64,000 nt of DNA from Micrococcales bacterium (GCA_016719135.1 JADKAV010000002.1:186001-250000); one strand, 5' to 3'. Positions 8,810 through 17,622 are shown, numbered from the stretch's first letter. Translations and numbers: made by a program. The notes: generated by a model not told the origin, from the sequence alone.

Positions 8810-9640
8810 CTACCGCTTCACCACCAAGGCATAGAGCTCCCGGCGCGACACCCCCGCGTCCGTAGCGACCTGCGCCACGGCCTCGCTGCGGCGCATGCCG
8901 GAGTCCACCCGCGCTTCGACCTCGGCGACGAGGTCGGACGGGTCCACCTGGCGCGCCGGCGCGCCTTCCACCACCAGCGTCACCTCACCCAGAATGTCCT
9001 CCACCTGCGACGCCAACTCCCCAACGGTTCCCCGCAGGACCTCCTCGTAGGTCTTCGTGAGTTCCCGGCACACGGCTATGCGGCGCTCGGAACCGAAGAT
9101 CTCGGCCATATCGGTCAGACAGTCCACGAGCCGGCGGGGGCTTTCGAACAGGACCATGGTCCGCGGTTCGGCAGCCAACGTGCGAAGCCGTTGTCGCCGC
9201 TGGCCGGCCTTGCGCGGCAGGAATCCCTCGAAACAGAACCGTTCGGCCGGCAGCCCGCTGAGCACCAGCGCCGTGGTCAGGGCACTGGGACCGGGCAGGC
9301 AGGTCACGGGCAGACCGGCATCGATGCAGCGCCGCACCGCGGCCAGCCCCGGGTCGCTGACCAGTGGCATGCCCGCATCGCTGACCACCAGGACGGTCAG
9401 ACCGTCTGCCACGTACTGCGCCAGGGCCTGTGAGCGCTGCGCCTCCACCGCGTCGTAATGGGAGACCACCCGCCCGCCGATCCGCACCCCGAGATCCGCG
9501 GCAAGCCTGCGGGTGCGGCGGGTGTCCTCGGCGGCCACGACGTCTGCAGTGGCCAGTGCGTCGCGCAAACGGGCCGAAGCATCTGCGGGATTCCCCAGAG
9601 GCGTGGCGGCGATGATCAGGACGCCGTTGGGACCGGACAC
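8810..9640 (-). CDS. rsmI: 16S rRNA (cytidine1402-2'-O)-methyltransferase
   Basis: RsmI 2'-O-methylates C1402 of 16S rRNA. The 276-residue tetrapyrrole-methylase-fold protein shows IIAATPLGNPADAS near the N-terminus, VAAEDTRRTRRL, VVSDAGMPLVSDPG, CLPGPSALTTAL, ERFCFEGFLPRK and VLFESPRRL, all in the expected order. A C-terminal helix-turn-helix-like segment follows, as in many RsmI proteins. The GTG start is divergent from the mannosyltransferase gene with only 13 bases between, so both promoters must lie in or near coding sequence. The same divergent pair occurs in mycobacteria. Confidence 0.95.
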   Translation of the reverse strand: MSGPNGVLIIAATPLGNPADASARLRDALATADVVAAEDTRRTRRLAADLGVRIGGRVVSHYDAVEAQRSQALAQYVADGLTVLVVSDAGMPLVSDPGLAAVRRCIDAGLPVTCLPGPSALTTALVLSGLPAERFCFEGFLPRKAGQRRQRLRTLAAEPRTMVLFESPRRLVDCLTDMAEIFGSERRIAVCRELTKTYEEVLRGTVGELASQVEDILGEVTLVVEGAPARQVDPSDLVAEVEARVDSGMRRSEAVAQVATDAGVSRRELYALVVKR

Positions 9641-9653
9641 CGGAATCCTCCTT

Positions 9654-11183
9654 ATGCTGGCCCGCGTGAGCCTAACAACCGATGCGGGTCCCGCGCAGTC
9701 CGCGTCCGCGCGCCCGCGTCAGGCTCCCGGACCCGCTGGCGGCTGGCGGGGGTGGATCGGTCCGTTGTCCATGGGAGTGGTCGCCGCCGCACTGCGACTA
9801 CCCGGGCTGGACCGGCCCCACGCACTGGTCTTCGACGAGACCTACTACGCCAAGGATGGGCTCGCGCTGCTGCTGTTCGGCCACGAGCGCAACGCCAAGG
9901 ACAATGCCAACGACCTGCTTCTGGCCATGGACGGAAACAACCTGGAGGCGGCCGGGAGCATCTTCAAGGACAGCCCTTCGTACGTGGTGCATCCACCCTT
10001 CGGCAAGTGGGTGATCGCTGCCGGGCAGTGGGCGTTCGGCGCGAATCCGTTCGGATGGCGGATCGCCGTGGCGGTACTGGGGATCCTGTCCGTGGTCCTG
10101 CTGGCCCGCATTGTGCGCCGCATGACGGGCTCTAACCTGCTCGGTTCCATCGCCGGTTTCCTGCTGGCCATCGACGGCATGGGCATCGTGATGAGCCGTA
10201 CCGCCTTGTTGGACGGAATCTTGGCTTTCATGGTGTTGCTGGCCTTCGGAGCACTGCTCCTGGACCGGGATCGGACCCGCCGACTGTGGCCCAAACGCAG
10301 CCTGCGGCCCTGGCGAGTAGCGGCGGCGGTGGCACTGGGCCTCGCGTGCGGCGTGAAGTGGAGCGGCCTGTGGTTCGTGGTGGCCTTCGGGCTGCTCACG
10401 GTGTTCTGGGACCTGGGTCTGCGCAGGCAACACGGCCAATCGCATGTATGGCTCAAGACGTTGCTGCGCGACGCCATTCCGGCGGCGCTGGTGATGCTGC
10501 CGATCGTCTTCGTCACCTACGTCGCGACATGGTACGGCTGGTTCACCAGTTCGGGTTACCTGCGCACCTGGGCGTTCGACAACGGCGGCTACACCGGGAT
10601 CCAGGGCGCCCTGCGTTCACTGGCCCACTACCACTGGGAGGCCTACAACTTCCACACCGGACTGACCACCGAACACTCGTATCAGTCCAGCGCCTGGGGG
10701 TGGCCGGTGCTGGCCCGGCCCACGAGCTTCTTCTACGAGTCCGACGGGTTGCAGTGCGGCGCCGACAAGTGCTCCCAGGAAGTCATTGCTTTGGGCAACC
10801 CGATCATCTGGTGGGCAGCTGCCTTGGCGTTGTTCCACCAGGTATGGCGTTGGGTGGCCGTTCGCGACTGGCGTGCTGGTGCGGTGCTGTGCGGCTTCGT
10901 GGCGGGGTGGGGTCCGTGGCTACTGTTCCAGGAGCGGACCGTTTTCAGTTTCTACTCGATCGTGTTCCTGCCGTTCATGATCATGGCGTTGACGTTGTCC
11001 TTCGGCTCGCTGCTGGGGTCGCCCAGCGACACCCGGGAGCGCCGCGGAAACGGGGCCATCGTGGTCGTGGCCTTCCTTTTCGCCGCGGTGGTCACGTCGT
11101 GGTGGTTCTATCCCATCTGGACCGCACAGATCATCACGTACGAGCAGTGGCAGATGCGGATGTGGTTGCCGACCTGGGTTTGA
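9654..11183 (+). CDS. pmt: Dolichyl-phosphate-mannose--protein mannosyltransferase (PMT, GT39)
   Basis: Membrane glycosyltransferase that moves mannose from polyprenyl-phosphate mannose to Ser/Thr of exported proteins. The ~509-residue protein has about ten predicted membrane segments. Near residue 65 it has the GT39 acidic motif HALVFDETYYAKDG, and the lumen-type loop HPPFGKWVIAAGQW follows. The C-terminal half has the conserved VVHPPFG, WSGLWFVV and QERTVFSFY segments. The start is uncertain: ATG at 9654 or GTG at 9666; neither has a strong ribosome-binding site. Located divergently next to rsmI as in M. tuberculosis (Rv1002c/Rv1003). Confidence 0.92.
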   Translation: MLARVSLTTDAGPAQSASARPRQAPGPAGGWRGWIGPLSMGVVAAALRLPGLDRPHALVFDETYYAKDGLALLLFGHERNAKDNANDLLLAMDGNNLEAAGSIFKDSPSYVVHPPFGKWVIAAGQWAFGANPFGWRIAVAVLGILSVVLLARIVRRMTGSNLLGSIAGFLLAIDGMGIVMSRTALLDGILAFMVLLAFGALLLDRDRTRRLWPKRSLRPWRVAAAVALGLACGVKWSGLWFVVAFGLLTVFWDLGLRRQHGQSHVWLKTLLRDAIPAALVMLPIVFVTYVATWYGWFTSSGYLRTWAFDNGGYTGIQGALRSLAHYHWEAYNFHTGLTTEHSYQSSAWGWPVLARPTSFFYESDGLQCGADKCSQEVIALGNPIIWWAAALALFHQVWRWVAVRDWRAGAVLCGFVAGWGPWLLFQERTVFSFYSIVFLPFMIMALTLSFGSLLGSPSDTRERRGNGAIVVVAFLFAAVVTSWWFYPIWTAQIITYEQWQMRMWLPTWV

Positions 11184-11191
11184 AGGAGATT

Positions 11192-11456
11192 GCGCGATGA
11201 CCCGTTAGTTGCGCAATGACCCGTAGATTGCGGGCTATCCGGCAACCAAGCGGCCATCCGGTGAACCGGGGTTGAGCCGGCCACACTGTCGGCGGCGCAA
11301 TGACCCGCTAGTTGCCAAATGACCCGTAGATTACGGGCCACCCGGCAACCAAGCGGCCATCCGGTGACCTGGGGATCAAGCCCGCCGCACAGCCAGCGGC
11401 GCAATGACCCGCAAGTTGCGCAATGACCCGCAGATTACGGGCCATCCGGCAACCAA
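11192..11456. repeat. Tandem array of ~104-bp repeats after pmt
   Basis: The gap 11184-11591 holds no gene. It carries three copies of a ~103-104-bp unit beginning near 11192, 11295 and 11399. Each starts with two closely spaced copies of GCGCAATGACCCG(T/C) and continues with AGATT(A/G)CGGGC and CCGGCAACCAAGCGGCCATC. The third copy is incomplete. The sequence differs from the 1119-1636 array. The array starts only nine bases after the pmt stop. Confidence 0.8.
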
Positions 11457-11548
11457 CAGGCTACTCGCTGGACCTGGCCCTGTTCAACCCGCTGCGTTCG
11501 GGCCCGCCCCCGCGCGGACCACAACGCAGGAAACGATCCACAACAAAC

Positions 11549-11581
11549 AGATCCCCCGAGCCATGACGGCCCGAGGGATCT
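11549..11581 (-). terminator. Hairpin downstream of tRNA-Ala
   Basis: AGATCCCCCGAGCC and GGCCCGAGGGATCT-type arms form a ~14-bp stem (two imperfect pairs) with a short loop. On the minus strand it is followed by a T-rich run (CTGTTTGTTGTGG). It lies about ten bases past the tRNA-Ala 3' end and probably terminates that transcript. Confidence 0.6.
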
Positions 11582-11589
11582 GATGACGG

Positions 11590-11665
<76 letters not shown>

Positions 11666-11696
11666 GCGTGGAATCAGGGTAGCAATGCCGGGCCAC

Positions 11697-12488
11697 CTAC
11701 TCGTTGACCGCCCGGGCCGTCTCGTACCCCGACGGATAGGCGTACTCGTCCAGGCCGAGTTCGGCCTCGGCGTCCTGCCCGGAGCGCAGTGCCGCCGCCT
11801 GCTCGAGCATCCGCTCTGCCGTCCATGGACCGTTCTCTTCGGAGTCGATCTCGCGGGGCACCGCCGTGGCCCGTGGTGCCCGCAGGTAGGAGGGAACCGG
11901 CGCCTCGACCGGATCCCACGTGTCGCGCCGTTGCGTCGAAGCAACCCCGGTAGCGGCACGGGCGTCGCGACGACGCCGGGCTTCGTGAACCCGGGCACGG
12001 GCCCGGGACTGTGCAGCCAGCAGGTAGACGTACCCGGCGAGTGCGGCCAGGGCCAACAGGGCCAGGGGCATGGGCACGAACCCGGCCACCAGACCCAGCA
12101 CCGACACCAGGCTCACCGCCGCCAATCCGGTGAGGATCCGCTTGCGTCGCAGTGCGGCCGCGGCACCGGCGGCTTTGCGGGACTCGTGGTGGCGGGCACG
12201 CCGACGGTGGCCGTCTTCCGGGGAACCGACGAAAGGGTCGATGCCCAAATCGAGGTGTTGGTCGATCGCGGCGTCCGCCGGAGCGGTGTCCACGCGACCC
12301 GCCTGCGCGCCGGGCATCGCGGCGACGTCATGGGAGCGGTGGCGGCGCGCGGAAACGGATCGCAATGACCGGCGGAAGCGCTGCGTGGTGCGGGCGTCGC
12401 GGTAACGGTCCGACGTCCCGAGCCAGCGGGGAAGGAGAACTACCGCCCACATGGCGATGACTGCAGCGTAGAGAAGGCCTGTGAGCAC
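11697..12488 (-). CDS. sepX: Divisome membrane protein SepX/GlpR
   Basis: SepX (GlpR in corynebacteria) is a membrane component of the actinobacterial divisome and the membrane receptor for the MoeA/gephyrin-like protein Glp. The 263-residue protein has an N-terminal membrane anchor (LTGLLYAAVIAMWAVVLLPRWL, residues 2-23) followed by the family-typical region RWLGTSDRYRDARTTQRF. A long Arg-rich cytoplasmic linker follows, then a central pair of hydrophobic helices (about residues 115-150) and an acidic C-terminal tail. The assignment rests on this architecture and on the neighbouring rimJ-like, glp and galU genes, which match the M. tuberculosis Rv0993-Rv0996 order. Confidence 0.82.
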   Translation of the reverse strand: MLTGLLYAAVIAMWAVVLLPRWLGTSDRYRDARTTQRFRRSLRSVSARRHRSHDVAAMPGAQAGRVDTAPADAAIDQHLDLGIDPFVGSPEDGHRRRARHHESRKAAGAAAALRRKRILTGLAAVSLVSVLGLVAGFVPMPLALLALAALAGYVYLLAAQSRARARVHEARRRRDARAATGVASTQRRDTWDPVEAPVPSYLRAPRATAVPREIDSEENGPWTAERMLEQAAALRSGQDAEAELGLDEYAYPSGYETARAVNE

Positions 12489-12510
12489 GCCCTCAGCCTA
12501 TGGTCCGGAC

Positions 12511-13158
12511 CTACCCAGAGCCGGGATTTGCCCGGCGTGTTCTGTCCGAGCCCACCCCCGGGATCCCGAACCGTTGCTCAAACCGGTCGGCCAGCGGCGC
12601 GTCGAGCTCTTCGGCGGTCAAGGCGTAAGTGACGTGGTCGCGCCACTCGCCGTCGATGTGCAGGTAGCGTTCACGCACCCCCTCATAACGGAAGCCCAGC
12701 TTCTCGACCACCCGGATGCTCGGCCGGTTCTCCGGCCGGATGTTGATCTCGATGCGGTGCAGCCCGCCCCGGAAGCAGTGATCGCATGCCATCGCGACGG
12801 CCAGCGGCATCACCCCGGAACCAGCAACATCGCGGTCCAGCCAGTAGCCGATGTGCGCGCCACGCAGCGAGCCCAGGTGCAGGCCTCCGACAGTGACCTG
12901 GCCACGGAACTTGCCGTCCACATCGAGCGCGAACGGCAAGGTGGTTCCGGCCCGGGCGGCGGATCTCAACGACCGCACCATGCCCCGGAAGGTCGTCGCG
13001 GCATCGGTGGCCCCCGGCGGAAGGGTCGCGTCCCAAGGGCGCAGCCATTCCATGTTGCGCGACCGCACGGAGTGCCACGCGTGCCGGTCCCGATAGGACA
13101 ACGGACGCAGGCGCACGCCGTGCCTGGCCAGGGTGGCCGGCCACAAGGCGGCGTTCAC
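12511..13158 (-). CDS. GNAT N-acetyltransferase, RimJ-like
   Basis: Probable acetyl-CoA-dependent N-acetyltransferase of the RimJ/RimL type, which acetylates protein N-termini. The 215-residue protein contains VRLRPLSYRDRHAW near the N-terminus, the acetyl-CoA-binding region IGYWLDRDVAGSGVMPLAVA, the IEINIRPENRPSIRVVEKLG segment and FRYEGVRERYLHIDGEWRD near the C-terminus, the usual RimJ/L order. The GTG start overlaps the glp stop (GTGA), so it is coupled to glp and sits between glp and sepX. The target protein is unknown; the conserved location suggests a link with the divisome but this is inference. Confidence 0.85.
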   Translation of the reverse strand: MNAALWPATLARHGVRLRPLSYRDRHAWHSVRSRNMEWLRPWDATLPPGATDAATTFRGMVRSLRSAARAGTTLPFALDVDGKFRGQVTVGGLHLGSLRGAHIGYWLDRDVAGSGVMPLAVAMACDHCFRGGLHRIEINIRPENRPSIRVVEKLGFRYEGVRERYLHIDGEWRDHVTYALTAEELDAPLADRFEQRFGIPGVGSDRTRRANPGSG

Positions 13159-14336
13159 AGGGCACTCACCAAGGCGGCCGTCACCACGTCGCCGCTGTCG
13201 TAGTCGACAGGTCCAGGCGGGATCACCGCAAGGGCGTCGGCGCGGGTCAGGGCGCGGATTCCCGTTCCGATCGGGGTGGCGCGCTCTGCGTCCAGTTTGA
13301 CGGCCACGATCCTGGTGTTCTGCGGATCGACTGTGACCGATTCGGTCAGTGTCACCTGCTGCCGCATCCCGAAGACATCACCGTGCCCCATCAGCCGTCG
13401 GATCACGGGCCGCACGAACAACTCGAACCCGACGAAAGCGGCTGTCGGCTCCCCCGGCAGCGCGATCAACGGCACGTTCGACGTCCCCAACGACCCGGTG
13501 CCCTGCACCCGCCCGGGCTCCAAAGCGACTCGGGCGAAGTCGACGGTTCCCATCGTCGCCAGCACGGGCCGGAGCACATCATCGGCCCCGTCCCCGATTC
13601 CGCCGGTGGTCACTACCATGTCGGCCCGGCCGAGCTGATCGTCCAGGATCTTGCGCAATAAGGCCGGGTCGTCGGCCACCGGACCCACCCGGTAGGACAT
13701 GGCCCCGACTTCCACCACCGCGCACGCCAAAGCGACTCCGTTGACGTCCGGTTTGCGCCCGCCGGTGGGAGCACCACGCAGACGTCCGGTGTCGACGAGT
13801 TCGCTGCCGGTAGTGATCACCGCGATGCGGGGCCGCGGGTATGCCGGGACCTTCCCGACCCCGATGGCCGCCAGCAGGGCGATCTCCCGGGAACCGAGCA
13901 CCTGCCCGAGTGACAACAAGGTCGTGCCGCTCTTCACCTGGCTACCGGCAAGGGCGATGTTCTGGCCCGCGGCCACTGCCCGCCCCACACGCACGACCGG
14001 CGCGCCCTGATCGGTGTTCTCCAGCGGCAGCACACAGTCGGCGCCGTAGGGCAGCGGGTCGCCGACCCCGACCCGGATCAGCGATCCCGGCGCCAGCGCG
14101 GAACCGGCGGGAAACTCCCGCAGGGAGAGCACCGAGGTCGGTGAGGCCATTGCGATGTCGCCTGACCGGGCGGCGTAACCGGCCCGCGAGGCGCTGTGAA
14201 ATGCCGGGATGTTCGAGGGTGCAGTCACGTCCACGGCCACGACGCAGCCGTTGGCATCCAGCAGGGGCAGGGCCAGCGGCTCCAGAGGGCGGACCCGGCT
14301 CATCACCACCTGCAGGTGCTCGGCAAGGCTGCGCAT
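13155..14336 (-). CDS. glp: Gephyrin/MoeA-like protein Glp
   Basis: MoeA-fold protein (393 residues) with an N-terminal MoeA domain, a MoCF-binding domain with VVTTGGIGDGADDVLRP, and a C-terminal beta domain. In corynebacteria the homologue Glp is recruited to the divisome through GlpR/SepX. Three active-site signatures deviate from molybdenum-inserting MoeA. The usual SAMDGYAVR reads SASRAGYAAR (Asp replaced by Ala52), GGxSxG reads GGIGDG, and LPGNP reads LPGEP. This suggests a structural rather than molybdotransferase role. ATG overlaps the galU stop (TGATG), and its own stop overlaps the rimJ-like gene. Confidence 0.85.
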   Translation of the reverse strand: MRSLAEHLQVVMSRVRPLEPLALPLLDANGCVVAVDVTAPSNIPAFHSASRAGYAARSGDIAMASPTSVLSLREFPAGSALAPGSLIRVGVGDPLPYGADCVLPLENTDQGAPVVRVGRAVAAGQNIALAGSQVKSGTTLLSLGQVLGSREIALLAAIGVGKVPAYPRPRIAVITTGSELVDTGRLRGAPTGGRKPDVNGVALACAVVEVGAMSYRVGPVADDPALLRKILDDQLGRADMVVTTGGIGDGADDVLRPVLATMGTVDFARVALEPGRVQGTGSLGTSNVPLIALPGEPTAAFVGFELFVRPVIRRLMGHGDVFGMRQQVTLTESVTVDPQNTRIVAVKLDAERATPIGTGIRALTRADALAVIPPGPVDYDSGDVVTAALVSAL

Positions 14337-15247
14337 CAGTCGTCCCTGAACTCCGCAGACACCACGAACTCCCGCAGCCAGGCCCGAAAGTCCGGGCCGA
14401 GGTCGCCACGGGCACTGGCCAGTCGCACGGTCGCCTGCAGGTAGGACTGTTTGTCACCGGTGTCGTAGCGGCGGCCTTTGAAGATCACGCCATGCACTCC
14501 CCCGCCCTCACTGGCAGGCATCTGGGCCAACGTCTTCAAGGCGTCAGTGAGCTGGATCTCGTCGCCGCGTCCGGGCGGCGTATTCCGCAGCACGTCGAAG
14601 ACCGCCGGATCCAGCACGTAGCGGCCGATGACCGCCAGGTTCGAAGGAGCCGATTCGGTGTCGGGCTTCTCCACCAAATCCTTGACCTTCACTGCTTCCG
14701 AGCCGATGACCGGGGTCACCGCGGCACATCCGTACAGGTGGATCTGGGACTCGTGCACCTCCATCAGGCACAAGACACTGCCGCCGAACTCCTCGCGCAC
14801 CGCCAGCATCTGCTCAAGTACGTAGTTGCCGGTGTCGATCAGGTCGTCGCCGAGCAGGACCGCGAAGGGCTCTTCGCCCACATGCATGTCGGCGCACAGA
14901 ACCGCATGGCCCAGGCCGCGTGGTTCCCCTTGGCGCACATAGTGCACTTTCGCCAGTTCAGCGGCCGCCATCACCGAGGCCAGCCGATCGTGGTCATTCT
15001 TCGTGAACAGAGTGCGTTCCAGCATGGGGTTGCGGTCGAAGTGGTCCTCCAGGGACGACTTGTTGCGCCCGGTGATGATCAGAACATCATCAAGACCGGC
15101 GTCCACGGCCTCCTCGACGACGTACTGGATAGCCGGCCGGTCGACGACGGGCAGCATTTCTTTGGGCGTGGCTTTGGTCGCCGGAAGGAAGCGCGTACCC
15201 AGACCGGCGGCGGGAATAACGGCCTTCGTCACACGATTACTGGACAT
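14336..15247 (-). CDS. galU: UTP--glucose-1-phosphate uridylyltransferase
   Basis: GalU makes UDP-glucose from UTP and glucose-1-phosphate for cell-envelope and storage glycans. The 303-residue protein shows KAVIPAAGLGTRFLPATKA at the N-terminus, PKEMLPVVDRPAIQYVVEEA, GLGHAVLCA, the catalytic-site LLGDDLID, VEKP and FKGRRYDTGDK near the C-terminus. I place the start at ATG 15247 (MSSNRVTKAVIPAAG) because the upstream in-frame extension is not conserved in the family. It heads the galU-glp-rimJ-like-sepX run, whose codons overlap. Confidence 0.95.
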   Translation of the reverse strand: MSSNRVTKAVIPAAGLGTRFLPATKATPKEMLPVVDRPAIQYVVEEAVDAGLDDVLIITGRNKSSLEDHFDRNPMLERTLFTKNDHDRLASVMAAAELAKVHYVRQGEPRGLGHAVLCADMHVGEEPFAVLLGDDLIDTGNYVLEQMLAVREEFGGSVLCLMEVHESQIHLYGCAAVTPVIGSEAVKVKDLVEKPDTESAPSNLAVIGRYVLDPAVFDVLRNTPPGRGDEIQLTDALKTLAQMPASEGGGVHGVIFKGRRYDTGDKQSYLQATVRLASARGDLGPDFRAWLREFVVSAEFRDD

Positions 15248-15284
15248 GCGCCGAGCGTAGTGCGACCAGGTGGTCGCGGTCGCA

Positions 15285-16004
15285 TCAGGCGTCGCGGCGC
15301 CGCAGCAGAACCAGCCCGACCAGCAGCAGACCCACCATCCAGGCAGCCCAAACTCCAGCCGACAGAGCGACATCCACGCCGGAGAACCAGGACTGCATCG
15401 AGGCCAACGGCAGCACCGACGGCAGCCACTCGAGCCGGGCCCCCAGCAGACCGATCACAGCCTGTTCGAGCAGGAACAGGATCAACGGCCCGATGATGCC
15501 CAACGGGTGATTGCGCGTGATCAGCGTGAGGCTGAAGGCCAGCAGCGCGTACGTCAACGTGAACACCGCCACCTGCCAGGCGACCGTTGCCCAGCTCGGA
15601 CCACCGGAAGCGGTCTCGCCGAGCAGGACCAGCAAGGCGTATCCCGCGACGGCAGCCAGCGCCACCACAAACAGCGTGAGGGCGACGGTCGTGAAGAGCT
15701 TGCCGAAGAAAACGCCCACCCTCCCGGGGAACGCGGTGAGGGTCAGGCGGATCGTGCCGTACCGGTACTCATGACCGAATGCCATGGCGCCAAGACTTGC
15801 GATCAGAACGATCACGATCGGGTTGCCGAGCAGCGCACCGGCGACGAGGTCGGTCGTCGGGATTCTGTCCAGGCCCTCATCGAAGTCGTCGGCGAACGTG
15901 CCGAGGTAGGCGAAGGCGGCGGCGGCGAGGATCACGAACAGGGACGTGATCCAGGTGGTGCGGATGCTCTTGGCGCGGCGGTACTCGAACGCGAGGATCT
16001 CCAT
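15285..16004 (-). CDS. ABC transporter permease, ABC-2 type
   Basis: A 239-residue membrane protein with about six predicted transmembrane helices and the ABC-2 feature of an amphipathic N-terminus (MEILAFEYRRAKSIRTTW) followed by a membrane span. The loop EYRYGTIRLTLTAFPGRV is a recognisable ABC-2 permease motif in which the enzyme-like EYRxGT segment precedes the second span. Its ATG overlaps the stop of the ATP-binding gene immediately upstream, so the two form an exporter. No accessory protein identifies the substrate. Confidence 0.85.
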   Translation of the reverse strand: MEILAFEYRRAKSIRTTWITSLFVILAAAAFAYLGTFADDFDEGLDRIPTTDLVAGALLGNPIVIVLIASLGAMAFGHEYRYGTIRLTLTAFPGRVGVFFGKLFTTVALTLFVVALAAVAGYALLVLLGETASGGPSWATVAWQVAVFTLTYALLAFSLTLITRNHPLGIIGPLILFLLEQAVIGLLGARLEWLPSVLPLASMQSWFSGVDVALSAGVWAAWMVGLLLVGLVLLRRRDA

Positions 16005-16924
16005 CAGGCCACACCTCCGCCGATCCGGAAGTCCTGACCGGACTCGGTGAGTTCCAGGAACGCCTGCTCAAGACTGGCCGTGCGCTTGGTGAGTTCAGCG
16101 ACCGGCAGGCCGTGCCGGAAGGCGATGTCGCCCACCCGGTCGGTACTCGCGTCACTGACGGCAAGGGCGTCGGGCGATTCCAGTCGCACTGCGTCGGGGC
16201 CGAGTTCCTCGGTCAGCGCGGCGGCCAGTTCGTCCACCCGCGGCGAGCGGATCAACACATCGTTGGTGGTCGATCGGTTGACCAGATCCTCGACCGATTC
16301 ATCGGCCAGCAATCGGCCTCTGGCGATGACGACCACGTGGTCAGCCATAACCTCCATCTCGCTGAGCAGATGGCTGGAGACCAGAACGGTACGGCCCTGG
16401 GACGCGTAGTACTTCAGGTAGTCGCGCAGCCAGTGGATCGACTGCGGATCAAGGCCGTTGGCTGGCTCATCGAGCAGGAGCACCTCAGGTTCGGCCAGGA
16501 TCGCGGTCGCGAGCCCGAGACGTTGCCCCATCCCCAGCGAGAAACCCTTCGGCTTCTTCTTCGCCACCGACTCCAGGCCCATGAGCGAGATCACTTCCTC
16601 CACCCTGGCCCGACTGGTCCGGCTCGCGGCGGCCAGCATGCGCAGGTGCGCCCGTGCGCTGCGGCTGGGGTGGAAGAACTTCGCGTCGAGGTGAGCACCC
16701 ACCACCTTCGGCGCCTGGGCGTGCAGATTCAGGGGCTTGCCGTCCCACAAGGTGACGCCCCGTCCCGAGTCGAGGCTGAGCATCAGCCGCAGGGTGGTGG
16801 ACTTACCCGAACCGTTGGGCCCGAGGAAGCCCGTGACCTGTCCGGGGCGGACTTGGAAACTCAGATCATCGACAGCCACCGTCCTCCCGTAGGTCTTGTG
16901 CAGATTGGACGCAGTGACGATCAC
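16004..16924 (-). CDS. ABC transporter ATP-binding protein
   Basis: ATPase of a two-component ABC-2 exporter. The 306-residue protein has Walker A LGPNGSGKSTTL, a Q-loop region, the signature FSLGMGQRLGLA, Walker B VLLLDEPANGLDP and the switch VLVSSHLLSEM. The C-terminal ~80 residues form the DUF4162-like extension common in drug and antibiotic exporters. I set the start at GTG 16924 (MIVTASNLHKTYGRT) with GAGGGG about eight bases upstream; longer in-frame starts have no conserved sequence. It overlaps the permease by one base. Confidence 0.92.
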   Translation of the reverse strand: MIVTASNLHKTYGRTVAVDDLSFQVRPGQVTGFLGPNGSGKSTTLRLMLSLDSGRGVTLWDGKPLNLHAQAPKVVGAHLDAKFFHPSRSARAHLRMLAAASRTSRARVEEVISLMGLESVAKKKPKGFSLGMGQRLGLATAILAEPEVLLLDEPANGLDPQSIHWLRDYLKYYASQGRTVLVSSHLLSEMEVMADHVVVIARGRLLADESVEDLVNRSTTNDVLIRSPRVDELAAALTEELGPDAVRLESPDALAVSDASTDRVGDIAFRHGLPVAELTKRTASLEQAFLELTESGQDFRIGGGVA

Positions 16925-17006
16925 GAAGGGACCCCTCGGTCGATGCAGAACGGACAGCCCCGAAAATAGTCGATAGATCCGACAGAATCCGCCAGGAGGC
17001 TCCGAC

Positions 17007-17369
17007 ATGCCGACTTACCTCTACAAGTGCACCGAATGCGATCACCGCTTCGAGCACGCGCAGGGCTTCCACGACGACCCGCTGGAAATCTGCCCCGACT
17101 GCGGTGGGGTGGTACGTCGCGTGATCGGCAATGTGGGCGTCGCGTTCAAGGGCTCCGGGTTCTATCGCACGGACTCGCGGGCCGAGAGCCGCGCCAAGAC
17201 CTCGAAGAGTCCCGCGTCGAGCGAGACGAAGTCCGACGCGGGCCCGAAGCCGGAGAAGGCAGCGGCCAAGGAATCGTCGGGCGGGTCGCAGTCGAAGGGA
17301 TCGGGCTCCTCGTCGACCGCGTCGGGATCGAAGGGCTCCGGGTCCTCGTCGGACAGTCCCAAGAAGTAG
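17007..17369 (+). CDS. FmdB family zinc-ribbon protein
   Basis: FmdB-type proteins are small zinc-ribbon regulators or chaperone-associated proteins. The 120-residue protein starts MPTYLYKCTECDHRFEH, with the second knuckle CPDCGGVVRRV, so two CxxC pairs lie at residues 9-12 and about 34-37. GVAFKGSGFYRTD follows, which is the family consensus. The C-terminal half is a low-complexity Ser/Lys/Gly tail (KGSGSSS repeats). A strong AGGAGG ribosome-binding site precedes the ATG. It diverges from the ABC gene. In M. tuberculosis the homologue Rv0991c also lies near galU/glp. Confidence 0.9.
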   Translation: MPTYLYKCTECDHRFEHAQGFHDDPLEICPDCGGVVRRVIGNVGVAFKGSGFYRTDSRAESRAKTSKSPASSETKSDAGPKPEKAAAKESSGGSQSKGSGSSSTASGSKGSGSSSDSPKK

Positions 17370-17411
17370 TCGGACGAGGGGTCTTCTTCGGCCCTCCGGT
17401 GTCCCGCGCTT

Positions 17412-17467
17412 GAGGGCGACGTTGTTGGGCACTCACCAGGCCGGAACCCCCCAACAACACCGCCCTC
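17412..17467. repeat. 56-bp palindromic repeat, copy 1
   Basis: Arms GAGGGCGACGTTGTTGGG and CCCAACAACACCGCCCTC flank a ~20-bp centre. Same element as those at 17513, 26108, 30431 and 34132, all exactly 56 bp between the outer GAG and CTC. It lies after the fmdB stop. Confidence 0.9.
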
Positions 17468-17512
17468 ACCAGCGGAGGCGTCCGCCGCACCGAGGCCAGA
17501 GGTCGCTTCGTT

Positions 17513-17568
17513 GAGGGCGACGTTGTTGGGCACTCACCAGGCCGGAACCCCCCAACAACACCGCCCTC
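17513..17568. repeat. 56-bp palindromic repeat, copy 2
   Basis: Identical to the copy at 17412 through arms and centre, and both are followed by ACCAGCG. The two therefore look like a recent ~101-bp direct duplication. The region 17369-17622 otherwise holds no gene. Confidence 0.9.
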
Positions 17569-17622
17569 ACCAGCGCACCAATCCCGGACGCCGACCCTCG
17601 CCTGTGGACAACCAAAACCTCG

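Noticed and set aside
11108..11404. 98-codon minus frame in the 104-bp tandem array
   Set aside because: It merely translates the repeat; no conserved features or ribosome-binding site.
15285..16004. Treating the ABC pair as a specific antibiotic exporter
   Set aside because: No biosynthetic genes or resistance context are present, so the substrate cannot be named.
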